A stretch of DNA of 64,000 nt from Mucilaginibacter sp. SMC90 (GTDB taxonomy: Bacteria; Bacteroidota; Bacteroidia; Sphingobacteriales; Sphingobacteriaceae), in contig NZ_CP094527.1 of NCBI RefSeq assembly GCF_022811725.1, positions 5,332,001-5,396,000 on the forward strand. The letters are read 5' to 3'. The notes under the pieces are model-generated. The model was given only the letters and a program-made list of their open reading frames with translations. It searched no databases and was not told the DNA's origin. The position numbers and the translations under genes were made by a program. Below are positions 9,151 to 19,600 of this stretch, in pieces. The stretch's first letter is position 1; every line of letters begins with the position of its first letter.

Positions 9151-10290
9151 CTATTTAGCCAGATACTTAAGATGAGATGTATGAATAGGTACCGGCTTAT
9201 ATTTCAACGAATAACCCTGACGTGCTGATAACACAGCTTTAACTTCAGATACTATAGATAAAGCTATCTCTTCGGCTCCTTCAGCGCCTATATCTAACCC
9301 CACAGGGCCATAAATGTTGTTCAGTAGCTCTTCGTTTATTGCTATACCTGTATCTTCAATTTCTGCCAGCATACGCTCCAGCTTCTTTTTAGGGCCGAGT
9401 ACGCCTATATAAGGCAATGAAATTGGCAATAATTCTTTAAGCAGGGCTATTTCATAATTATAATTATGGGTCATCATAACAATGGCCGTGCGGTCATCAA
9501 ACTGGATATGCGTTAATACCTCGGCAGCTTTGGCGGTTATAACATTTTGAGCAAATGGAAAACGCTGTTTAACGGCATAGTTAGGCCTGCCATCTATTAC
9601 CGTAATATTCCAGCCTAAAACCGCCGCTAACCGCGTTAACGGAATGGCATCATTCCCGGCACCTACAATTACCAGTGAAATTACAGGTTTAATATATTCT
9701 ACAAATACAGTGTATTGAACATTGGCCTGATAAACCATTATTTCTGATCGCTGCTGCTCCAGTACCCTTTCGGCGTCGGTTATTAAAGCAGTTTGGTGTT
9801 GCAGGTACTCAGGACAATTTACTGTAAGTTTATCCTCAGTCAGGCACAGGCAAGTACCAGGCTGGGGTGCTTTTTTGTCATTAAGAGAAAAAACGGTAGC
9901 AAGTACAGCATGCCGGCCGCTGTCGATGATATTTTTTAACAGGCTAACGGGATTATTAGCATCGTTGGTTATGGGTTCAATAAGGATATGGATAATGCCG
10001 TTACAGCCCAGCCCTACCCCAAGTTTCGCATCGTCATCATCGGTGGTATCATAGGTAACCAGCGTGGGCTGTTGCTGCAGGATCACCAAACGTGCTTTGC
10101 GCAGGGCATCGCCTTCCAAACATCCGCCGCTGATGGCACCGGTTAGTTGCCCGTCTTCAGTAATGAGCATCCGCGCACCAGCCCGGCGATAGGCAGAGCC
10201 CTCTACCAGCACAACGGTAGCCAAGGCTGTTTTTTTACCCAACGCATTTGCCTCGTCAAAAGCGGCAACTATATCTATAATCTCTTTCAT
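9151..10290 (-). CDS. XdhC-family molybdenum cofactor chaperone (PaoD-like)
   Basis: A 379-residue protein from the ATG at 10290 (an in-frame TTG at 10296 is less likely). The N-terminal XdhC/CoxI domain shows ATVVLVEGSAYRRAGARML and the GAISGGCLEGD block with its conserved Cys. The C-terminal part is an XdhC Rossmann domain (LVIVGAGNDAIPLTRLAA, then the VIDGRPNYA motif and IGVLGPKKKLERML). Members bind the molybdenum cofactor, promote its maturation and insert it into xanthine dehydrogenase-family enzymes. It starts 15 bp after the molybdopterin subunit stop, so it is the last gene of the operon and equivalent in role to PaoD. Confidence 0.9.
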   Translation of the reverse strand: MKEIIDIVAAFDEANALGKKTALATVVLVEGSAYRRAGARMLITEDGQLTGAISGGCLEGDALRKARLVILQQQPTLVTYDTTDDDDAKLGVGLGCNGIIHILIEPITNDANNPVSLLKNIIDSGRHAVLATVFSLNDKKAPQPGTCLCLTEDKLTVNCPEYLQHQTALITDAERVLEQQRSEIMVYQANVQYTVFVEYIKPVISLVIVGAGNDAIPLTRLAAVLGWNITVIDGRPNYAVKQRFPFAQNVITAKAAEVLTHIQFDDRTAIVMMTHNYNYEIALLKELLPISLPYIGVLGPKKKLERMLAEIEDTGIAINEELLNNIYGPVGLDIGAEGAEEIALSIVSEVKAVLSARQGYSLKYKPVPIHTSHLKYLAK

Positions 10291-10305
10291 CAGCAACAGT
10301 ACAGT

Positions 10306-12438
10306 TTATATCAGTTTATCCGGCGTTATAGGCAGCTCCCTTATCCTTTTACCTGTGGCGTTATAAATAGCATTTGCAAGGGCAGGGGCTACTCCTATTA
10401 ACGAGATCTCACCGATACCCTTAGTGCCTACAGGATTTAAAACCGGGTCGGGCTTATCGATAAATATAGCTTCGATCTGCTGGATATCGGCATTAACAGG
10501 TACGTGATAATCAGCAAAGTTACCATTAATGTACCGGCCATACCGATCATCGAAAATAGCTTCTTCGGTCATGGCCATGCCCACGCCGCCAACTGCACCG
10601 CCAATCATCTGGCTGCTGGCGGTTTTATGGTTCACTATTTTACCGGCATCAACACAGGCTACGATCTTTTTAATCCTTACCTGACCGGTAAGCGGGTGTA
10701 CATGAACCTTAGCAAAATGAGCCGAAAAGGAATACATGGAATATTTTTGCGCTTCGGGATTACCTTTTGATTCCTGGGTAAGCTCAACCGAGGGAACATT
10801 GCTTTGTTTCAATACGGCCACATAGTCGATAGGATCGGTGCTATCAGCAGCTTTACCGGCCATGGTGTACAACTTTTGCTTTAATGCCACGCACACATCA
10901 TGTACCGCCGAACCAACAGATGATACCGTTGCCGAGCCTCCCTGTGTTGGCGCATTAGGAAATGCCGAATTGCCCAGCTCAAAAGTAACTTTATCAGCAG
11001 GGATACCCAATGTATCGGCAGCTATCAGCACCATTGACGTTCCGGTACCCGGACCAATATCGCTGGTAGCGCTTTGAATGTTCACGTTGCCATCGGCAGT
11101 TAACTTTATTTTGGCCATAGCATTACCGCGGTATGCACCAAAAGCGCCGCAGCCTATCCCATAGCCAACCAGCCATTCGCCGTCTTTATTTGTGCCCGGC
11201 TGTGCTTTTCTATCAAACCAGCCAATTGCCTCCGCCCCTTTCTGGTAACATTCTTTCAGGTATTTGCTGGACCATGGCTTGTTGCGTTCAGGATCGGTTT
11301 CGGTATAATTTCTCAGTCTTAATTCAATCGGATCGAGATTAAGTTTATAAGATAACTCATCCAACGCCGATTCAAGCGCAAAAGAACCGGTAGCCTCTCC
11401 CGGACCGCGCATAGGTGCAGGCACGCCCACATTTAAAGGCACAACCTTGTAAAGCGTATTAACGTTAGGGCTATTGTATAAAAACTGCGATACATTTACT
11501 GCACCTTCGGTAAACTCTTCATAAACGGCAGTTTGCGAGTGCGATTCATGGGTAATACCAATCAGTTTACCATCGGCAGTGGCACCTAAACCTATTTTTT
11601 GGATAGTTAAAGGGCGATAACCTACCTGTGTGAACATTTGTTCGCGGGTAAGTGTAAGTTTAACCGGGCGCTTTACCAGTTTAGCAGCCTGTGCAGCTGC
11701 AATCTCATGCGGCCAGGTGCGCAACGACGAGCCAAAAGCACCTCCAACAAACCTTGAGTTGATCTGCACATTATCGGGGTTAAGCCCGAATGCCGCAGCA
11801 ACAGACCGCTGTGAGCCTTTTACCCCCTGCGATTTGGTGTACAGTGTAACCTTATCATCACCTTCCCAATAGGCAGTGGTAACATGAAGTTCCATAGGAT
11901 TATGCATTTCGGAAGGAAGCATATACTCCTCCTCAACCATTACCGGGGCATTCTTGTAAGCATTGACTTCGCCACGCACATAATCTTTATAATTTCCTTT
12001 TTGCGGGGTTACCCCCTTATCTATATTTTTATGAAAATCAGTTTCAAAAGGCTCTGCATTGTAAGTTGCTTTAACCAAACTGGCTGCATAGGTGGCCCGT
12101 TCAAAGGTATCGGCAACTACAAGCGCTATCGGTTGTGCATTAAAGTAGATCTTATTATCATTAAATAACTTCAGCCCCCGCACGGGCCGCTCGGCATTTG
12201 CCTGGTAACCGGGGACCGGGGGTGCATTAAATGGCGTAATCACTGCCAGTACACCCGGCGCGCGCTCGGCAGCCCTGGTATCAAGCGCAGTTACTGTACC
12301 GGATGCTATGGTTGCAGAAACCAATACCCCGTAAGTAAGATTAGGCACTTTATATTCGCCGCTGTATTTAGCCTTGCCGGTTACTTTTAACCGGCCATCT
12401 ACACGGCTTAACGGATCGCCAATTGCGTCTTTTTTCAT
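10306..12438 (-). CDS. paoC: Aldehyde oxidoreductase molybdopterin-binding subunit (PaoC-like)
   Basis: A 710-residue large subunit of a xanthine dehydrogenase-family enzyme. It opens with the short consensus IGDPLSRVDGRLKVTGKAKY, followed by the a/b hammerhead domain and the cofactor-binding domains (RFVGGAFGSS, APMRGPGEATGSFALE, ATSDIGPGTGTSMVL). The C-terminal motif GTKGIGEISL carries the conserved catalytic Glu (E677). It has no signal peptide, as expected if it is carried across the membrane by the Tat-bearing small subunit. Length is near E. coli PaoC (732). Partners are the FAD subunit 41 bp upstream and the iron-sulfur subunit. The enzyme probably oxidises aldehydes to acids in the periplasm; the actual substrate cannot be read from the sequence. 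Confidence 0.9.
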   Translation of the reverse strand: MKKDAIGDPLSRVDGRLKVTGKAKYSGEYKVPNLTYGVLVSATIASGTVTALDTRAAERAPGVLAVITPFNAPPVPGYQANAERPVRGLKLFNDNKIYFNAQPIALVVADTFERATYAASLVKATYNAEPFETDFHKNIDKGVTPQKGNYKDYVRGEVNAYKNAPVMVEEEYMLPSEMHNPMELHVTTAYWEGDDKVTLYTKSQGVKGSQRSVAAAFGLNPDNVQINSRFVGGAFGSSLRTWPHEIAAAQAAKLVKRPVKLTLTREQMFTQVGYRPLTIQKIGLGATADGKLIGITHESHSQTAVYEEFTEGAVNVSQFLYNSPNVNTLYKVVPLNVGVPAPMRGPGEATGSFALESALDELSYKLNLDPIELRLRNYTETDPERNKPWSSKYLKECYQKGAEAIGWFDRKAQPGTNKDGEWLVGYGIGCGAFGAYRGNAMAKIKLTADGNVNIQSATSDIGPGTGTSMVLIAADTLGIPADKVTFELGNSAFPNAPTQGGSATVSSVGSAVHDVCVALKQKLYTMAGKAADSTDPIDYVAVLKQSNVPSVELTQESKGNPEAQKYSMYSFSAHFAKVHVHPLTGQVRIKKIVACVDAGKIVNHKTASSQMIGGAVGGVGMAMTEEAIFDDRYGRYINGNFADYHVPVNADIQQIEAIFIDKPDPVLNPVGTKGIGEISLIGVAPALANAIYNATGKRIRELPITPDKLI

Positions 12439-12479
12439 GAAGATCAGTGTTTAATATCTATCAGCTAAATAATTGTTAA

Positions 12480-13472
12480 TTATGATACCAGGCCTGTAGC
12501 CATTTTTAACGACTGCACAATGGCATTAGGTGCAAGCTTTAATTTAAACTTATTATATTCATAGGCTTTAGCCCCCTGCATGGCAATTTGTGCGGCTTGT
12601 TTAAAATTATCCTCATTAACAGCCTTACCTTTCAAAAATGCTTCGGCAGTTGCTAAACGCCACGGCTTATGGGCAACACCACCCATGGCCATTCGTGCGC
12701 CAACTATGGTATTATTTTCGATATGCAAGGCAGCAGCCACCGAAACCAGGGCAAACGCATATGATGTGCGGTCGCGGATTTTTAAATAGTAAACATGCTT
12801 GTTATAAGCAGATGACGCAACAGGCAGCTCAACCGAAGTTATCAGTTCACCTTTATGCAGCGTATTGTCACGTTCGGGATGATCGCCTGGTAAGCGATGA
12901 AAATCAGCGATCTTAATAGTGCGCATGCCTTTTGCTCCGGTTACATGGATGGTGGCATCCAAAGCAGCCAGCCCTACGTTCATATCGCTGGGGTTAACTG
13001 CTATACATTTATCGCTTGCGCCAAAAAGGGCGTGCATCCGGTTAATACCATCCATGGCACCACAACCACTTCCGGGCGTGCGTTTGTTACAGGGCATTGC
13101 CGTATCAAAAAAGTAAGGGCAACGCGTGCGTTGCATCAGGTTGCCGCCAACAGTGGCCATATTGCGCAATTGCGGCGAAGCACCTGCGTTAATAGCCAGC
13201 GCCAGCAGCGGGTACTGCGTTTTGATATAATCATGTTCGGCAACTTCGCTATTGGTTGCTAATGCACCTATATGTATGCCTGCAGCAGCTTTTTCTATCT
13301 TTTTAAGCGGGAGCCGGTTTATATCGATCAGCTTATCAGGCACCACCAACCCCATCTTCATCATATCGATCAAATTGGTTCCCCCCGCCAAAAAATGACT
13401 ATTGGGCTCTTTACTTAATAACTTAACGGCCGCAGTTGTTTCGGCTGGCCTGGTATATTGAAACTGGTTCAT
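12480..13472 (-). CDS. paoB: Aldehyde oxidoreductase FAD-binding subunit with 4Fe-4S cysteines (PaoB-like)
   Basis: A 330-residue FAD-binding subunit (FAD_binding_5 with a CO dehydrogenase flavoprotein C-terminal domain). The FAD-binding stretch HFLAGGTNLIDMMKMG lies at 27-42 and ATVGGNLMQRTRC at about 106-118. Four cysteines (C118, C128, C137, C156), in TRCPYFF, MPCNKR, GSGCGAM and SDKCIAV, match the insertion that binds the extra [4Fe-4S] cluster in the PaoB branch and is absent from ordinary xanthine dehydrogenase FAD subunits. The start overlaps the stop of paoA by 4 bp (ATGA), so translation is coupled. It transfers electrons between the iron-sulfur clusters and an acceptor. Confidence 0.9.
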   Translation of the reverse strand: MNQFQYTRPAETTAAVKLLSKEPNSHFLAGGTNLIDMMKMGLVVPDKLIDINRLPLKKIEKAAAGIHIGALATNSEVAEHDYIKTQYPLLALAINAGASPQLRNMATVGGNLMQRTRCPYFFDTAMPCNKRTPGSGCGAMDGINRMHALFGASDKCIAVNPSDMNVGLAALDATIHVTGAKGMRTIKIADFHRLPGDHPERDNTLHKGELITSVELPVASSAYNKHVYYLKIRDRTSYAFALVSVAAALHIENNTIVGARMAMGGVAHKPWRLATAEAFLKGKAVNEDNFKQAAQIAMQGAKAYEYNKFKLKLAPNAIVQSLKMATGLVS

Positions 13473-14107
13473 ACTGTACCTCCCTTAACTTCCTGAATAG
13501 CTTTAACAATATTAGGATAAGCCCCGCAACGGCAAATGTTACCGCTCATAAACTCCCTGATCTCCGTTTCAGAACCAGCATGCCCCTCCTTCAGTAAAGC
13601 TACCGCCGACATGATCTGTCCGGATGTGCAATACCCGCATTGAAAACCATCATGGTTAATAAAAGCTTCCTGCATGGGATGCAGCTCGTCGCCTTTGGCG
13701 AGGCCTTCAATGGTGGTTATCTTTTTACCATCATTGGTTAAAGCCAGGCTCAGGCATGAATTGATCCTTACACCGTTTACATGCACCGTACAGGCACCGC
13801 ACTGGCCACGGTCGCACCCTTTTTTGGTACCTGTCAAATCCAGGTTTTCGCGCAATACATCCAGTAGTGTTACCCGCGGCTCAACGGCAAGTTCATGTTT
13901 TACTCCATTTACCTCCAGGTGCAGTGTTTGTTTTTCAAAAACACCGGCAAGTTTCTCGTCCCATTGCTGTTCTGCAGCTTTAACTACTGTGCCCGGCGCT
14001 AAAGCAATAGCCGTTAACAACGATGTCTGCTTAAGGAAATCACGTCGTGTTCCGTTAGTAATATCTTCGCCCTCGCCGGTGGGAGTGCATGGCTTTTTTA
14101 CTGACAT
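13469..14107 (-). CDS. paoA: Aldehyde oxidoreductase [2Fe-2S] subunit with Tat signal (PaoA-like)
   Basis: A 212-residue small subunit. A twin-arginine signal is visible at the N-terminus (TRRDFLKQ at 20-27, then a hydrophobic run to about 44), which exports the assembled complex. The first [2Fe-2S] site is formed by C98, C103, C106 and C118 (CDRGQCGAC and NSCLSL). The second is formed by C157, C160, C192 and C194 (QCGYCTSGQ and NICRCGAYPN). Length is close to E. coli PaoA (229). It is the first gene of the paoABC-xdhC unit, whose promoter must lie between 14108 and the divergent VOC gene. Confidence 0.92.
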   Translation of the reverse strand: MSVKKPCTPTGEGEDITNGTRRDFLKQTSLLTAIALAPGTVVKAAEQQWDEKLAGVFEKQTLHLEVNGVKHELAVEPRVTLLDVLRENLDLTGTKKGCDRGQCGACTVHVNGVRINSCLSLALTNDGKKITTIEGLAKGDELHPMQEAFINHDGFQCGYCTSGQIMSAVALLKEGHAGSETEIREFMSGNICRCGAYPNIVKAIQEVKGGTV

Positions 14108-14262
14108 AGATATAGCAGTTTATAATTACACCAAGATAGTGCTTTAATAATAATAGCGGGGTAACAAATTTGTTTGGCAACAATGAAAAATCCAATCGTG
14201 TTAAGGATCAGCATTCAATATTTCAGCTGATTAAATTTACAGCTACCTTTAAAAAAATATCA

Positions 14263-14637
14263 ATGATGAAAATGATCCCGCTTTTTAAATGCCGGAACTT
14301 GCTGCAGGCCGTTGGTTTTTACACCAACGTACTTGATTTCAAGCTTAAATACCCCGAGGCCACGGCTGATGACGGCGTAGTTGACCTGGTAAGTGAATTT
14401 GGCGAGTTACAACTCACCATGTTTGAAAACGACCGCCTGTTCGGATCTGTGGTAAATGTTTGGGTTGATGATGTGGACAGCCGGTTTAAATATTATGTTT
14501 CACGCGGATTAGATGTGTCCGGAAAAGAAAATTCACCCGTTCACCAGGGGCCTACCGACCAAAGCTGGGGAACGCGCGAATTTTATATAACCGATACAGA
14601 TGGTAACACTTTACGGTTTTGCCAGCCACAACGGTAA
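14263..14637 (+). CDS. VOC-superfamily (glyoxalase/bleomycin resistance-like) protein
   Basis: A 124-residue protein from the ATG at 14263 (MMKMIPLFKCRNL). The open frame extends to an ATG at 14170, but the extra 31 residues do not fit the family. The fold signature is two babbb halves: KCRNLLQAVGFYTNVLDFKL in the first and FYITDTDGNTLRFCQP in the second. Such proteins include bleomycin-binding resistance proteins, glyoxalases and small ring-cleaving enzymes; the metal ligands are not complete enough to choose, and a bleomycin resistance-like binder is the nearest match by length. It diverges from paoA and ends 3 bp from the convergent GH78-like gene. Confidence 0.8.
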   Translation: MMKMIPLFKCRNLLQAVGFYTNVLDFKLKYPEATADDGVVDLVSEFGELQLTMFENDRLFGSVVNVWVDDVDSRFKYYVSRGLDVSGKENSPVHQGPTDQSWGTREFYITDTDGNTLRFCQPQR

Positions 14638-14640
14638 AGC

Positions 14641-16401
14641 TTACTGAATCACTTTAACTCCGGCAGGCGCATTAATTGTCGATTTAATTTTTCCGTTAGC
14701 CTGTTTAATATGTTTGATTTTCACAATACCATACGGGGTTGGATACGTGCCCTCAACAAAACTAAGGTCACCCAAATGAGGCTCAATCTTAATTACTTTG
14801 CAGCCTGGAACAATCACTTTCACGCCTAATACATACTCGGTAAGCCATGGCGTTGGCCCCGATGCCCAGCCATGCGACAGGCTATGCCTGAAACCTTTAT
14901 AACAGTAAGCACCATAATCGCCATGGATATCTTTTTTCCCACCGGGTACTAACTCATCTATCCGCGAAGCGTTGGGTAACCAGTCAATATTAAAATCTTC
15001 CCAAAAAGTAGTGGCACCCAGGTTTAGCATCGGCCCCCAAAAGTTCCGGATAGCGTCAATGCTTCCCTGGTAATCGCCGGCCTTAGCTTTGGCCAGCAGC
15101 ATATAGTACCCAAAAAAAGTGGAGTAATCATGTACCCCTCCTGCCGAAAGGATGTCATTTGCCTTTTGAGCAGGTAACAAGCCCGATAAGCCCAATAAAG
15201 CGGCGGCTTGTTTTGAACCGTTAGCGTCCGGTACATTGGTTTTAAGTTTGGCAATGGCGGCTTCACATTTCCGGGCTGTTACAGGATCGCCAAGTATTTT
15301 GCTAAGTTCGGCACCTGCATTCAGGGTCATTACCAGCATGGCTTGCAAGCCAGCATGAATTGCAGGCTTATTTTCGCTTGATGGCCAGTCTAAAAACCTG
15401 CCCGCACCATCCAGCTTTTCGCTGCCGTTTGCATCAACCTGTACAGCATACTGATTTAACAGTTTTATTAAATAAGGCTTTTGCTGCTGCAGATATTCTA
15501 AGTTACCGGTGTGCATATACCAATCGCGCTGAATCAGGATCCACCACATGGAATAAGATACCATACCGTTCATATATCCGGGCAGCGGCGTAATGTTGCG
15601 GGCCAGGTCAAGGCTTTTTGTTACCACCGGGTTATCGCCAAATACAGCAGCTATTGTTGATGTTTCGGGATGCATATCCCCTACCCAAACCAGCCTGTCG
15701 CGTTTGATGCCATCCCAAAGGTAATCCTGCATGTTGAGGTGCACCGTATAAGCTCCTGTAAGCCAGATTTTATTGAGCAGGGTATCGCTGCATTTAAATG
15801 AGCCCAGATACGGAATATCGCGGTAAATGAAAATGGCGCGTGCTTCTTTCAGTTTTAACTGGCTATTATCGTCCACCAGGTCTATCCGCACGAAACGAAA
15901 ACCTGTATTGCCAATTTCCAGCTTGCCCAACCATGGCAGGGAAACTATCATATCACGCATGGCGTGGTCATTTGTTGCGCCTTTTATAGTATCTATGTTC
16001 GACATGGCCTCGCTGGCCGATTCACCAAAACGGATACGCACCCTAACCGGTTTCCCCCCTCTTGACTGATCGGTTACCAATTGCAAACCGCCATGAAGCT
16101 CTTTGCCAAAATCAAGCAGTAAACCAGGTTTGCCTTTCTCATTACTTTGCATAATGCACAAATCATTCCCAGAAAGATCTGCTTGTCCTGTACCTTGCTT
16201 CAGCAATTTTTCGGCGTTGATAATATTCGTTGCTGCATCAGGCGATTTCCAAAGTACGCGCACCGGTGACAGATATTTACGTACTGTTTCCGTTGATTGC
16301 GCTTCGGCAGATCGTTTGGCATCAAAAACAGGCGGAAGTTTCTGAGCACGGCTTACAAAACCGATGGCGGTTAGGATGATTAAGGGTAATATTTTCTTCA
16401 T
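14641..16401 (-). CDS. Secreted GH78-like alpha-L-rhamnosidase-related protein
   Basis: A 586-residue protein from the ATG at 16401 (the TTG at 16407 is a weaker start), with a signal peptide ending near SRAQ. The N-terminal part is a beta-sandwich (FGKELHGGLQLVTD); from about residue 195 comes the six-hairpin (a/a)6 domain with the GH78 signature DGIKRDRLVWVGDMHPE, where the Arg-Asp and Asp-x-His region forms the active site. The LGDLSFVEGTYPTPYG block is the usual C-terminal sandwich. It is shorter than typical GH78 enzymes (900-1100), lacking extra N-terminal domains. It probably removes terminal L-rhamnose from oligosaccharides or glycosides. It is on the same strand as the GH106 gene but separated by a 283-bp repeat-bearing gap. 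Confidence 0.82.
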   Translation of the reverse strand: MKKILPLIILTAIGFVSRAQKLPPVFDAKRSAEAQSTETVRKYLSPVRVLWKSPDAATNIINAEKLLKQGTGQADLSGNDLCIMQSNEKGKPGLLLDFGKELHGGLQLVTDQSRGGKPVRVRIRFGESASEAMSNIDTIKGATNDHAMRDMIVSLPWLGKLEIGNTGFRFVRIDLVDDNSQLKLKEARAIFIYRDIPYLGSFKCSDTLLNKIWLTGAYTVHLNMQDYLWDGIKRDRLVWVGDMHPETSTIAAVFGDNPVVTKSLDLARNITPLPGYMNGMVSYSMWWILIQRDWYMHTGNLEYLQQQKPYLIKLLNQYAVQVDANGSEKLDGAGRFLDWPSSENKPAIHAGLQAMLVMTLNAGAELSKILGDPVTARKCEAAIAKLKTNVPDANGSKQAAALLGLSGLLPAQKANDILSAGGVHDYSTFFGYYMLLAKAKAGDYQGSIDAIRNFWGPMLNLGATTFWEDFNIDWLPNASRIDELVPGGKKDIHGDYGAYCYKGFRHSLSHGWASGPTPWLTEYVLGVKVIVPGCKVIKIEPHLGDLSFVEGTYPTPYGIVKIKHIKQANGKIKSTINAPAGVKVIQ

Positions 16402-16429
16402 GAGCAAATTCCTTTTTCAATATTTTAAA

Positions 16430-16664
16430 GTTCCTCTCCAAAAAGAGGGCCGTTGCATTCTAATGTATAGTGGCAAGTTCAGGCGTCTTTCGCCATAGCC
16501 GTTAACTTAAAGTAAAAAGCTCCTCAAAAGCGTGGGATTGTGCGATTCCCCTCTTGAGAGGGGGTAGAGGGGTGTGTTATTCTACGTGCGGCTTATCGCT
16601 TGTATAACACACCCCTGCTCCCGCTTCTTCCTCCGCGCCCCCTCTCGAGAGGGGATTTTAAAAG
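16430..16664. repeat. Composite palindromic repeat, copy 1 (plus orientation)
   Basis: The unit begins with GTTGCATTCTAATGTATAG and CGCCATAGCCGTTAAC, passes AAAAGCGTGGG and GTGCGATTCCCC, and reaches a palindromic core at 16545-16657. The core arms are CCCCTCTTGAGAGGGG and CCCCTCTCGAGAGGGG, with inner arms GGGGTGTGTTAT and ATAACACACCCC. Copies of the same unit lie at 22825-23121 (partly inverted) and 40274-40381 (inverted, core only). All are intergenic. Confidence 0.85.
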
Positions 16665-16684
16665 ACTTGCGCCAAACTATTTTT

Positions 16685-19600
16685 TTAATAAACCACCGAT
16701 TTAATAGTCACTGGCCCTGTAAGCCCCGAAGCTTCAAGTGCGCTGTTTGGCTTGTAGGGGTTAACAGTAGTCGATGTATGGCGTTCGCCGGGCTGCAGCC
16801 TGCTGTCGCCAATTAAACGGTTAACCCAGGTATTTACAACTTCAACGTCTACAGTGTTACGGCCTTGCTTAATCGCTTTGGTTATGTCAAGCTGATATGG
16901 TGCTGTCCATACGCCACCCACCGCCACGCCGTTAACCTTTACTTTGGCCATAGCTTTTACCTGGCCGAGATCAAGTAAAAGGTGTTTCCCTTTTTCAATC
17001 CGGGTTATATTAAATGTATTGTGATAAATTGCAGGGCCTGAATAGTATTTGATATCATCTTCGGGCCGCAGCGTCCAATCAATAAGTTTATCAAAAATAA
17101 CCGGATTTGCAGGCCCCCATTTTTTAGCATCAAAGGTAACCTGCCATGGGGTATTTAAATCTGCCAAAACTTGCTGATCCGGGAAGTTTTCGCCCTTAGC
17201 CGGGCTGGCAGCAGCTGATTTTCTGAAAACCACAAAAGCACTTTGATAAGCGGCAAGTTTCAACGGCACTGTTGTAATGCCACCTTCCTGCTTATAATCG
17301 GGCAAATCGCGACTACTGCCGGTTGTTCCATCCCACAGTTCAGGTGTTTTTCCCTGAACCCTGAAAGCGGCGTTAATATCTATGTCCTGCCCTGTTTGAT
17401 TGGATACAAAATACATATCACCATCGCTCAATCTACGATGAATAAATAATGCCTGGCCAACAGTATTAAACTTGCAATCGGGGGCAACTTTAAGCAGATC
17501 AAGCGCCTGCTGTGTATCCATTCCGTTAATTACCACCCCCCTACCATACCGATGCGTTTTTACCGAAACACTATCAATATCACCCCAAAGTGCAGAAGCC
17601 ATTTTTTTAATCTCGGTATCGGCAGTACCATAGTTTTGCAAACTTGGAGAGCGCTCCGGTTTAGGACCTAACACGGCTAAACCATCATTTACCAATTTTG
17701 TAATGGTTTTCAACAATGCAGGCCTCATGGTAGCCAGTTTAGGCAGTACCAACAGCTTGTAACTCATACCGCCCGGCAGTACCAGTTTGCCATTAACAAC
17801 TTTTGCCCGGCCATTAAGCACTTCGGCATTAATATAATCAAATGAATAACCCTGCGGCAACTCCGGATCACGTACTCCGGTCATTTTGGGGGCATCTTCA
17901 CCAATAAAATAAGCAACATCGGCTACATAGTTACCCTGCCTGAGCATGTAATTACAACGCTTAATGTAGTTAATGAATAGGTCCATATCGTAAAACCAGG
18001 TATTGTTGCGGTTAAACTCGTTTCCGAACCAGGCATTTGCCCCTGGCAGCCTGCTGTCTGCGGGCTGCGTTACGTAAACGTGCAGCAGCGTGTTATTAAT
18101 ACCCTCGGTAAAGAAGCGGTCGCCCCGCTGTTTCATCATAGCGGGATAGCGCGAAAACGGACCTCCGGCACAGGTAAATGATTCGGCAGAAACCCTGGTT
18201 TTACCGTAAATATGCGCGGATGACGAAGCTGCGCGGTTTTCGATATTGCCCAAATCACCTTCGCTCCAAAACTCTCCTCCAATTTCGTCCGACTGCCCGC
18301 CATATTGCAAAAACTCGCCCGGGAAGCCCCAGTGCCCGTAGTTTTCGAGCCACGTGGTAAGCCCGTGTTTGTGGCTTGCATCGCGCAGCCCGCCAACATA
18401 CTCGTAAGCAACTTTATCGGCAATAAAACGGCGTAAGTCCCACAAAAACCGGTCGCTTTGATCCTGGCTGCCTACTACGGCACCGCTTAACACGGGCAGG
18501 TACGGCAAGGCATCATAGCCATATTTTGCATTAAAGTTTTTGAGCATGTCATCTGTCCAGTTTTGGCTGCCCGTTTCATAGCTATCTTCAACAGCTACTT
18601 TAAAGCTTTTGCGGTCGGCTTCAGGAATACGTTTCAGGATCTGGCCAAGGAAAGCATCAAAATGTTCGCCAATATGCTTTTTGCTCATTTTATCAATCTC
18701 AAGCCCGCGGCCTTCGGGTGGTGCGGGGGCGTTGGTGACCTGAGTAGGTGTCATCCCTGTACGCATAATTATCCAGTTACCTGCAGGTACATCCCATTTC
18801 AGGGTACCATCTGCCTGCATATATTTTGAGATATCGATAACCTTTTGAGGGTTGATCACATATTGCTGATCATCAACCACAGGTTGCGGCCGCCATTGGT
18901 ATTCTTTCCAGTACGGCAGTGGTGTCTGGAACATTTTTGCCAGCGTTTTTTCGGCATAGCTCTCCACATTAGGCGATGCCGAAATTTTAAGCTCTGCTAT
19001 ATCACTGCCCTGCGACCCATTGGTAAATACGATCCTGAAGCTTTGACTTGTAGTTGTGGGGATAGATACTGCCGCAGGTGAATAAGGGTTAAACCCAACG
19101 TTTAAATTGGTATTGCTCCTATCTACCACAAAGTGTTTAATAGTTTGGTAATCACCGGAAGCATCGCGGGCCTGGATATCGCCCTCAAACCGTAGCTCCT
19201 TGTGCGCGGGGTAAAAAACAAAGCTGCGCGCGGTGTATGGCGAAGCAGCATCAATAGTAACCGTGGGCTTAGGATCATTGGGGATGGTGTATACTGTATT
19301 TTCGTCGCCATCTGTCAAATTGCTCACGTGTGGGTTGGCAGGCAAAGAACTAATGACAGAACTTGACATTCTTTCTTCATAACCTACGGGCGCAGGAAAA
19401 GCGATCACCCTTACATCCTGAAATTGCTTTTGCGGCTGATCTAATTTTTTATTAAGGCTGACAGGGCCTTTTATCGTTAACGACGAAGAGGTAAGATACC
19501 TCATAGACTGTTCGGGTTTTACCCAGGGGCCACCAGACTGGCTCCATCCGGGACCATTGAAAATACCAATATCTATCTTAAGACGGGTTGCAGTTTTGAG

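Noticed and set aside
12897..13262. 121-codon plus-strand frame
   Set aside because: Antisense to paoB; low-complexity composition and no recognisable motif.
13674..14147. 157-codon plus-strand frame
   Set aside because: Shadow of paoA, whose Fe-S cysteines are intact on the minus strand.
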